From Seiridium cupressi (lineage: Eukaryota; Ascomycota; Sordariomycetes; Amphisphaeriales; Sporocadaceae), in contig JARVKI010000020.1 of NCBI GenBank assembly GCA_036674765.1, forward strand, positions 186,001-250,000: a stretch of 64,000 nucleotides of DNA. Direction: 5' to 3'. The position numbers and the translations under genes are program-made. Of the stretch, positions 56,088 through 64,000 are shown in pieces. How positions within the stretch are numbered: the stretch's first letter is position 1; each line of letters starts with the position of its first letter. The notes below the pieces were generated by a model. The model was not told the origin of the DNA. It did no database searches and saw only the letters and a program-made list of their open reading frames with translations.

Positions 56088-58639
56088 GACGAGTTATTAG
56101 GTATTATAAGGTATACAAGATTGGCGAACCTGCCTGTCCCGTGGGTATACGAGAGCCAGCAAATTGAGGTGTAAATTCATGTCTACGATGGTTGAATACT
56201 GCGGAGCGATTGCGCAAGACCTAATCGGGATGGCATGATACTATCAATCCTACCACGTATCTTTGGGTCACTCAGAACCTTGAGTGCATGCAGTAAGTGA
56301 TCTCGAAACCATACCCATATAATCCAAGTATGATCCCAGAAGTGCAAGGAATTCGGGATGGACCGCATCCTTCCAATTTGATTTGATCCTCTCTGGATCA
56401 CGCACGACTCATGAGCGTTCGGATCTATGCATGCCAGAGGCAATACCGAGCCACTCCGCGGTATATACTAGCGAGAAAGCACAAAAAGAGAAAACGCTTG
56501 AGCACAAGACTGCACGCGAGATAAATCGTCTTGAACTAGAAAAACTTCGCATTGGCGACTCGACTCAATAAATTGATAAGATGAGTTTCTAACGTTCCAG
56601 CTAACCTGTAATTTTCGAAGATATGCGAAGTCTGTATGAATCTTTCAATGCGTAAAGGCAAGCAATATAGCCCTGCGGCTAGCGTAGGTATCTTAGGTGT
56701 CAATTCAGCACCTGAGCATTGGTGTTTTTAGTAGACGTCTAAATCACGATTTGCTGCGTTGGCAAACCAAGTAGGCTCTCACAATATCGATTTTTGGACC
56801 ATGAAGTTGGAAATATTGTCCACCAACAAGAAATCGCCACCAAAAATGGATAATCTGGATCGATTTTATATGGCAGCGCTGCCGAGGTCGGTGCGACAGC
56901 CAAGTTGGGTACATTGTAGGCTTTCCTTGACTATTGGCCGTCTCCGCGGGGCCAATGTGCGGGTCTTCCACACGTAGCGTATTCCCAAGCGCCCGTTGAA
57001 GCGCTCACTCTACGTACCAGCTTAAAACGAGCGCGGTTCAGGAAATGAAATTTGGGCTTCTATATTGAATTGGTGCATGGCGTGTACAACGTTGGAAATG
57101 ACACTGCACGGGAAATAGGCTTGCTCGTCCTGATCATAGCTGACCACGAAAGTGTAAATCGCCATGGGCCCAAAATGGTGCCACACCGTTGAAACATGCT
57201 TGCAATGCTTAACCAAAGCCACATCCCACGTTCCAGGAAGGCAAGATACGAGAATCAGAACAAGGACTACAAAGATGGCCATGCCGAGGTACTGTACCTG
57301 CATGATTACCTAGATACTAAACAGGGACGAGTCATCCTTGAGTTCCTCACTACGGTATTGGCGTCGATTGCACGATATGACTTATGATATTGATAACTTG
57401 CTCGAACCGGACTGGACTTTGTCACGCGCACAATAAGCCCACTTCAGTAGTGGTGATTGGCAGGAAATGAAGGCGTTCGACTGCGCCATGTAACGAGCAT
57501 GCGTGATGATAGGATAGCGACCTCACAGGATTCAGTTGAAGAGAATATGCGAGATCTAAGCCGACCACTCAGACACTCGATCCAGGGGTTGCTGAGAGCT
57601 TTCCGGGGTCGTAGCGGGCGTGAGATTTGACAGGGGTCCTTGCAGCGGAAGGGGTCGCCAAACGGGTCTTCAACGGCCCCCAGCAGCGTAGTGATTGGCC
57701 ATTGATGACACGGCCTATGCCGCAAATCGCCCAAACCCACTGGCCCCATGCAAGCTTCTGGGACTGAAGATGTCGCATCGCCAGTCGATCCGACAGTCCC
57801 AGACAATGCTGGTGCACTGGCATTTACCATCCAAGCACTCTGGCGCCTGGCGCCTACTGTTTTTTCTTCGTCTGTTCTCCGTGATCTATGCGACTGCGGC
57901 TCTGCGGCCACAAAGTTGTCTCACAATTTGCACGTACCCTGCGCATTCTATCGCAGATGCCCGCCGTCCGCCTTCCAAGGTCGGTCTTGGCACCGACTGT
58001 CAGTGCTGAGCTTAAACATCGACCCCGTGGACGCGAAAGCTTAGCATCATACCACAGCGCACTCATTGGCTGGTACCTGTTCCATTCTTGTGTCATGGCC
58101 TCGAGCCTCAACGTCCTGTGTCGGATCCAAGACTGCCCTGGCGTACGCGCCTGGCTTTGTCTTCGTCCTAACACACCCACCCTTTATGTCTCCTCGGTCC
58201 ATCATCACGCCACTGGCTAGGCCCAGAGACACGACTGACGCTGCCTCATACCTTGTCGTCGTCCCTGTTCTCCTGAAGCAGCATACCTGGCCAAGTTGCT
58301 AGGGTTGTTCGTGACCCTGCTGGTTGCTTGGCTTTCTTTAGCTAGATGGTTCCTCCTGTCACGCTTCCTGCTTGCTTTTCGTCTAGTGTGCGAAACTAAA
58401 CAAGATCTCCCCCCTCCCACAGGCAGGTCCCTTTCCTTTTTCCTCTTTCTCACTGTTGGAGTTTTTGATAGCCAGTCACTACTCCGTCCAAGGAGACGCG
58501 TTTAGCCCGTTACCTTCATTTCACGGTTCACTTCTGACTTCCGCCGGCCGGCCATTTTTCTTACTGACCTTATCGCTATTTGCATACTATAATTCTTTCC
58601 GTAGCCTCTTTTTAATTCACACGACGTGGTATCCAATTT
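56088..58639. other. 2.5 kb mostly gene-free region
   Basis: Contains one weak small-secreted-protein candidate (57022-57303, listed separately). Otherwise only short ORFs without domains, and a pyrimidine-rich leader before the next gene. Confidence 0.45.
57022..57303 (-). CDS. Candidate small secreted protein
   Basis: ORF of 93 residues. It begins with a short polar stretch and a strongly hydrophobic core (MAIFVVLVLILVSCLPG) resembling a signal peptide, followed by a mature part of about 70 residues with two Cys (HCKHVSTVWHHFGP and YFPCSVI). I do not recognise a family. Size and layout fit fungal small secreted proteins. A random ORF is also possible, since there is no intron and no independent support. 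Confidence 0.35.
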   Translation of the reverse strand: MQVQYLGMAIFVVLVLILVSCLPGTWDVALVKHCKHVSTVWHHFGPMAIYTFVVSYDQDEQAYFPCSVISNVVHAMHQFNIEAQISFPEPRSF

Positions 58640-59636
58640 ATGATCAAGATGGTTTGGACTGGGACATTTGTCGCTTCACTGCTGGCCACGGGGGTCCATG
58701 CTGGTGTGGGAAGAATGGCGGGTATGGCACCCAAGAGCATGATGGAAACAAGAATGGAAGATGAGGCCACACCAATGCTGCAGAAGAGGCAGAGCAGCTC
58801 TATCAACCTGACTCCGAATCAGTCATCCATGAACTTGACACAGTGGAACACAGAGACCTCGGCGGCCTGCACGACAGCTCTATCACAACTTTCCGTGGCT
58901 TCGAACCCTTCAGGAACAGCCGTGTGTTACAACATTCCCAGCTTGGACACCAATACTGGCGCATTCATGGCAGATCTAAGGTTGTTCCAGCTCTCCTCGG
59001 CGACTGGAGACTTTTCCAGCATCCCACAACAGAACATCCAGGTCGAACTACAATACAACGGTGCCTCGGTGTCAGCGGTCAACTCGTCTACAGTGCAGGC
59101 TCGTGATTTAGAAAGGCGTGCCATCAACCCCAGCCCATTGCAGACATATATGTTTGTTGGTCAAATTGACCAGGCACAGCTTGCTCAACCAATGACCATG
59201 TAAGTCTCGCCCAGCGAAGCCTACCGCCCATTCAATTACTAACGCTGCAAATAGGGGTGTTCTCGAGGCACTGATCATGCCGACTGTCAGCCTCAAGGGT
59301 GTGAATGCAGCGGGCAACACTGTCACCACGAACGTCTCCTCAAATGAGGCCGCCTTTGTGAACGGTGTTTTCTCCAAGGAGGTGATCATGTCTGATCTCG
59401 CTCTCGCTCAGCTGGCGGTCAATGAAGTGGTCACCGGACTCAAGAATGGAACTGTCGCCTTCATCCTGCCAGGTGTAAACATTCTCATTTTCCCCGTCGG
59501 ATTGGTCGTCACGGGCTTCTGGACATTTGCCGGTCTGGCAGTCTATGGGTTTGGCACATATCAACGGATCAGCTACCGGGAATCCTATAGGTCGAGGAAA
59601 GCAAGGGCAGGAAAGTCGAGTGCTGCAAGGATATGA
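58640..59636 (+). CDS. Secretory-pathway protein with C-terminal membrane segment, function unknown
   Basis: Exons are 58640-59199 and 59255-59636 (55-base intron with a CTAAC branch), giving 313 residues. The N-terminal hydrophobic segment MVWTGTFVASLLATGVHAG is a likely signal peptide; an in-frame Met at 58649 would give a tighter one. A dibasic KR at residues 48-49 (LQKRQSSS) could be a Kex2 site. The luminal part carries several N-X-S/T sequons (NLT, NQS, NSS, NVS, NGT) and an internal Cys pair. Near the C-terminus VAFILPGVNILIFPVGLVV and the following hydrophobic stretch form one or two membrane spans, ending in a basic tail (RSRKARAGK). It looks like a type I membrane or cell-surface protein. 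I do not recognise a characterised family. Confidence 0.82.
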
Positions 59637-61171
59637 GCCTCTGCTGCCCATAGTTACCCACCATAGGTGTTTAGAACAGAAGGCTTCTTGGGCGTATGAC
59701 CAGCGCCCAGTGGTCCCTCTACGACCTGCCACACAGTGACTGCGTGCGACTGTTTTCCGCATTGGAACGGCGTAGGCTCTCTGCTTCGGCCATTCACATC
59801 ATCTTCGGGCAACCTGGGGTCATTTATCTTGCGGCCCAATCACCCATATTTTTAGATAGCACATAGATCCAATATTTGAAGATACCTTTGCACAAGTCGA
59901 ACATGGGAGAGTCGAGTGGATCTCTGGACCCGCTTTGCATAAAGTGGCCGCCTCAGTGATTTGCGGTCCCCTACTATTTACGTCCTCGAGCCAGGTCCAA
60001 TCGCTTCCACGACACGGGCAGAACCTGTACATACAGCATTGTAGAGCTTGGTTCATGCGTTCGTCGGGGATCCTCTCCTGCGGGGATGAAGCCTTTCGGT
60101 CTATTTCGAGAATCGCACAATTGAGACAGCATTTCTCTTGCAAGACAGGAGCATCCTTGTCGAGTCTATGCGAGTTCATGCACTCCAGACAAATACAGCA
60201 GGCTAGGCCGTTGTTAGCCTCAGTGTGAAATGAGAGTGAGCCCACTAACAGCGCACTAAAGCTTTGCGTCTGCCCTGCTCAAGCCAGCTAACCAAGGTAC
60301 AAGAGAAGACGTCAGACATTTCCATGGGATGTGCTTCGGTAGGTAGAAAGCTGGTAGCTCAATTATCAAGCCAAACGCTCGGTGGATCGAACAATTTGGG
60401 ATTGTTTGAATACCGCAGTCCACTACCGTCATTCGTACCACCGTCACCATGGAGACGGGCGACAAGCAGAAGCTATAATGTTCCTGGTGATGATCGTCAA
60501 TCGCAAAGCCCAACCTGCCGGCCTCTTGCAAGTGGCGGCGATTCCGAGGCGATCTTGTCAGGCTTGACAACGGAGCATGAAATTCCAGGGATCCACAAAC
60601 TTGCACCTCCAATGCCTTCTCCATTCTGTCTGACGACTACTATTAGCGGTGAAGCTGCTGAGCTGTCATAGTGGCTCCGCCAAGCGCAGGTAGCGGCCCG
60701 TCCCCATACGATCAGCCTCACTTTTGCTGCCAGTTGGACGACCGGCCATAGCAACCACCGACATGTTTGTGGACTGCCACTCTTTGGGGCCAATGGTGTG
60801 CCACGATGCCAAGGTCTATCTACTTTAAAATCCGGAGGCCGGTCTTTGAGCAATCCACTTGGTGCATCCGCGCTTGCGCTACGGCGGCGCATAAACGACG
60901 AGGGAGCTCTTGTTGACGCTGAGGCTGCATCCGAGCAACCCAATGCTCCCATGAGCCTCAGAGCTCCTCCAGCCGGTTCTACAAATAGCTCACAGGTTTC
61001 ATGTTGCCCGGGTCTTTCGTCTGAACTTGTTGCGTACATTTTTTCAAGGGCTTCTTTTCTCTAGACAAGCGTCGGTTGGTGCTGTCCCGTGTCGGATAGG
61101 TCACAGTTTCCTGTATTCTTTGTTTGCTTGCAAGATACCCCCATTCGTTATTATTGCATTTCACAGCCAAC
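59637..61171. other. 1.5 kb intergenic region
   Basis: Contains a Cys-rich but unsupported 141-codon ORF on the - strand (59820-60245) and a 180-codon - strand ORF (60497-61039) without domains. Neither is annotated as a gene. Confidence 0.4.
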
Positions 61172-64000
61172 ATGGTTGACGTCTCCGCCCTCGTGCAGCA
61201 GATGCACGATAATCTGTCTGCAATTCATGAGACCCTCAGCGGCATAACAACAGAGAGCCACGATGCCCAACTCACAGAGCTTGAGCAGAAGCGAGATTCG
61301 CTGCTCGATGAGCTTCGGAGCATATTCGACAAGGAACAGGAAGAAGTGTCCGCCAAGCGGCAAGTCGAGCTCGATGAGATCAAGGAGAAGCGGAGGATAG
61401 AGGACGAGGAGCGGGAAGCCCGCCGGAAACAAGAAGACGACGACTTGCAGAGCAAGATTGACGCCGAGGACTTGGAACGGCACGAGAAGCTTGATGGCGA
61501 CATCAAGCTCATCGACGAGGACACAGACAAGCAGATGGACGAGGTCGAGCAGGCTGCCAAGCAGCTGATCGATGGCGCCCGGCAGAAGCTATCCGAGCTT
61601 GAGGAACGGAGAAAGGTGAGCTCATCAATCATTCCTACGATCAACCCGCGTGGCAATTCTAACGTGACATTTTTCTTCAGGAAATCAACCGCCTCATTGA
61701 CGAACAGCTCGCAACACCACTGCCCGAAGTGCCGACCCGCAAGAGAACAAGGGGAGAGAAATCCAGCGAAGACGCGGACGGCAATGAACAACAAGTCGTC
61801 GAAGCCACCGAGGAGGCTGCACAAGAGCCAGCTGAAGCCGCAGCGGGAGACGCTGAGCAACCACCAGCGGAGGCTGGTGACGTGCCCGAGGAGCCAGCAG
61901 CCGAGGTCAACGGGGAAGACGGCGAGAAGCCAGCTGAAGCCGGCGAAGAAGCTACGCCTGCAACAGAAGAGCCCAACGGGGACGCGGGAGACGCGGAGGA
62001 GAAGACGACCGACGTCAGCGAAATCGTCGTCGAGACGCCGGCTGACGCGACCGACGGTGAGCCTGCCAGTATGCCAGACCCGCCCTGCACCGAAGAGCAA
62101 CCCTTGGATAACAGTGACAAGGCTCATGAGGCGGAGACGCCCTCCCCATCAGACCCGGCTGCAATGCCGCCCGTGGGCGCTGAGGAAGAGGGCGATGCTA
62201 CTGCTGGTGACGGAATTCAACAGCAGGCGGGACCCGAGCAAACGAGCTCGGTGGAGGCAGAGTTGCCCAAGGAGGACGCGGCAAGTGATGTCGGCGTGGA
62301 ACATGAGGCGGGGGACTTGGCAAACTCGGGAATGGAACTGGTTCTGTCTATCCCGACAACAGACTCGGGGATCGGCCTGGACCCGGAAGTCGAGGCGGGA
62401 AAGTCGCGGCCCGCATCGCCTTCTGGGAGCGAGCCTCGCGAGCCAAGCAATGACGGAGCTGCGGAAGGGACGCATGAAGGTTTAGCCCATGACGCGAATC
62501 CCCTCGGGCCGGACGCAGACAAGACCAATGAAGATTTGACCAGTTCCCAGCCAGACCCAATGAGTTCACGTGATGAGCAACCGATGTCGTCAGATCCAGT
62601 CACCCAGTCCGCGACTGGCGACGGCACCTCGGAGAATCTGGCCGAGGACACTGTCCCCAGCTCTGGGGAGGAAGTTCCCGTTGCGGGAGACTTGGCAAAT
62701 GACCTGAGCCGCGAAATTGACGGCTCCTCGACGGAGGATTCGCAGCCTCAAATGTCCACATCAGAGCCTGTAGAGACTGACATGGGAAACGATCATGGAG
62801 GGCCCCAACATGGTGCTGAGGATATATCTATGGATGCCACGACCCTCAGTGCCGTCCAGCCGGATCATAAGGAGGAGTCGGTGAAGGACGACGTCCGATC
62901 GGACTCTCCGCAGCCAGGAGTTGAAGACTTGGGTTCTGCAACGCCCGAGGAGCCGAGCACTATCCACCAGGAGGGCCCGGTAGAATCGCAGCCTGTCGAC
63001 CAAGCTGAATCCTCCGCCGCCGTCGGTGATGTTCAGGGCACAGCCTCAACCGAGGAGCCGGGCACAACAACGGCCGAGCTTGGTACTCACAGCGATGAGT
63101 CCACAACCCCAGTACAGGACGGCCAGCAATTGGACGCAGAAGCCTGCAAATCCAGCACAAATGACACCTCCCTGAACTCGGATGTCGATGTTGCCGACGA
63201 GCTTCCTGAAGTTGGACAGATGACCGAAGAGGGTGACTTGTCGGACGCAACCACTAGCAGCCACGAGCAAACCCTCCAGAAGGAGCAGCCAGTGACTCCA
63301 GCAGAAGAATTCTCTTCCCCTGTCGAGATCGGGGTTGACCAGCAATCGGAGCATGAGGGAAGTGTTCACACCGAGGCGCCGGAACCAGCGGAACCAGTTG
63401 ATGTCCTGAGTGACATCGTGGATGACTTATTATCCGACCAACAGACCTCCTCACTGCCGCAAGACGAGCACGACGATGGTGAATTGCCCCATCAGATCTC
63501 GGATGATGTTGGCTCCACGAGCGAACAGGCCAGCAAGGACCTTGGTGCTGGGGAATGCACGGACGGAGCAATCGAAACAACCAACACGCTAGGGGAGAAG
63601 GAGGATCTGCCTGCTATGGTTACTAGCAATGACGAGCTGCATGTCGAGAGCGAAGAGCTGTCAATCATAAACGAGGAGGGAGCCTCAATCAATGATTGCG
63701 AGAGATCGTCGTTTCTAGACCAGAACGCCACGAAGTCCGGAAACGACCCTGTCGAAGACGGCAGTATTGTTGAGAGCAAAGATTTGGACCAACAATTGCA
63801 CACGCCTGAGCAGGTCCGCGAACCCACCCCGGATTTTGTAGGTAGTGAGACCTCGATGCCCATGCCTGAATCGCCGAGCAACCACCAGAACACGGCGAAT
63901 CACGTCATGGACGCAGATGTCTCGTCCGACAGCATCAAGGGTGCGGCAGGCAGTTCTCCTGGGTCTTTGGTCGGGAATGAAGATGCGGATGAGCTTGCGG
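61172..64000 (+). CDS. Coiled-coil protein with very long acidic low-complexity tail (3' end beyond window)
   Basis: Exon 1 is 61172-61615, a 65-base intron covers 61616-61680, and exon 2 starts at 61681 and is still open at the right edge; about 920 residues are visible. The start MVDVSALVQQMHDNLSAIHE was chosen over an in-frame upstream Met because it begins the conserved-looking part. Residues about 10-165 form a highly charged coiled coil (LTELEQKRDSLLDELRS, KRRIEDEEREARRK, KLSELEERRK). After the intron comes EINRLIDEQLATPLPEVPTR and a basic RKRTRGEK. Then follow more than 700 residues dominated by Glu, Asp, Ser, Pro, Thr and Ala without order. I cannot assign a function; similar architecture occurs in fungal proteins loosely called involucrin-repeat-like. 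The strand opposite the tail is also open for long stretches, an effect of composition. Confidence 0.85.

Noticed and set aside
60497..61039. 180-codon minus strand ORF just upstream of the coiled-coil gene
   Set aside because: No motif, signal or splice structure; it lies in the likely promoter.
61225..62127. 300-codon minus strand ORF opposite the coiled-coil gene
   Set aside because: Ser/Leu-rich mirror of the Glu/Lys-rich coding strand; no domains.

Overview
This window is nuclear DNA of a filamentous ascomycete (Pezizomycotina, probably Sordariomycetes; the class is my inference from protein resemblance). Genes are 1-5 kb and carry short spliceosomal introns, mostly 46-120 bases, with GTAAGT/GTATGT-type donors, CTAAC/CTGAC-type branch sites and AG acceptors. 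A single-exon fungal siderophore synthetase, fungal-type secreted hydrolases, and long intergenic stretches without operon structure fit this. I support eighteen protein genes and one weak small-protein candidate. I found no rRNA, tRNA, CRISPR array or intact transposon.

Layout: 1-20 kb is mostly housekeeping. It holds the 3'-truncated Sec7 ARF-GEF (-), pyruvate dehydrogenase E2 (+), an amidohydrolase of the 2,3-dihydroxybenzoate decarboxylase type (+), a ten-exon uridine kinase/UPRTase-like protein (-), a Gid8-like subunit of the GID ubiquitin ligase (+), and a head-to-head pair of respiratory-chain genes: complex I NDUFS4-type subunit (-) and ATP synthase subunit f (+). From 21.9 to 34.1 kb come a long disordered RGG-tailed protein (+), MCM6 (-) and an RBR-type E3 ligase (-). 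From 35.6 to 45.2 kb are a secreted DUF4360-type protein, a secreted pepsin-like protease and a Myb/SANT-like protein (all -). An assembly gap flanked by long T runs lies near 41.66 kb. From 47.4 to 56.1 kb are an NPS6/SidD-type NRPS (+), a CE1 acetylxylan-esterase-like gene (-) with an apparent frameshift, and an FAD monooxygenase (-). The window ends with a secreted/membrane protein (+) and a coiled-coil protein with a very long acidic tail, cut by the right edge (+).

Most genes are unrelated neighbours, not a cluster. The one clear functional pairing is NDUFS4/ATP synthase f, which share a 327-base promoter. Two promoters carry sites that match the gene's job: two exact copies of the iron-repressor GATA motif upstream of the siderophore NRPS, and an MluI cell-cycle box with further CGCG cores upstream of MCM6.

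The most unusual signal is in the amidohydrolase gene. Its third intervening sequence cannot be removed as one canonical intron without creating a stop. It resolves exactly as a nested pair of introns, a [D1,2] spliceosomal twin intron (stwintron), and removing both restores the family's V-Y-L-H-P-R motif.
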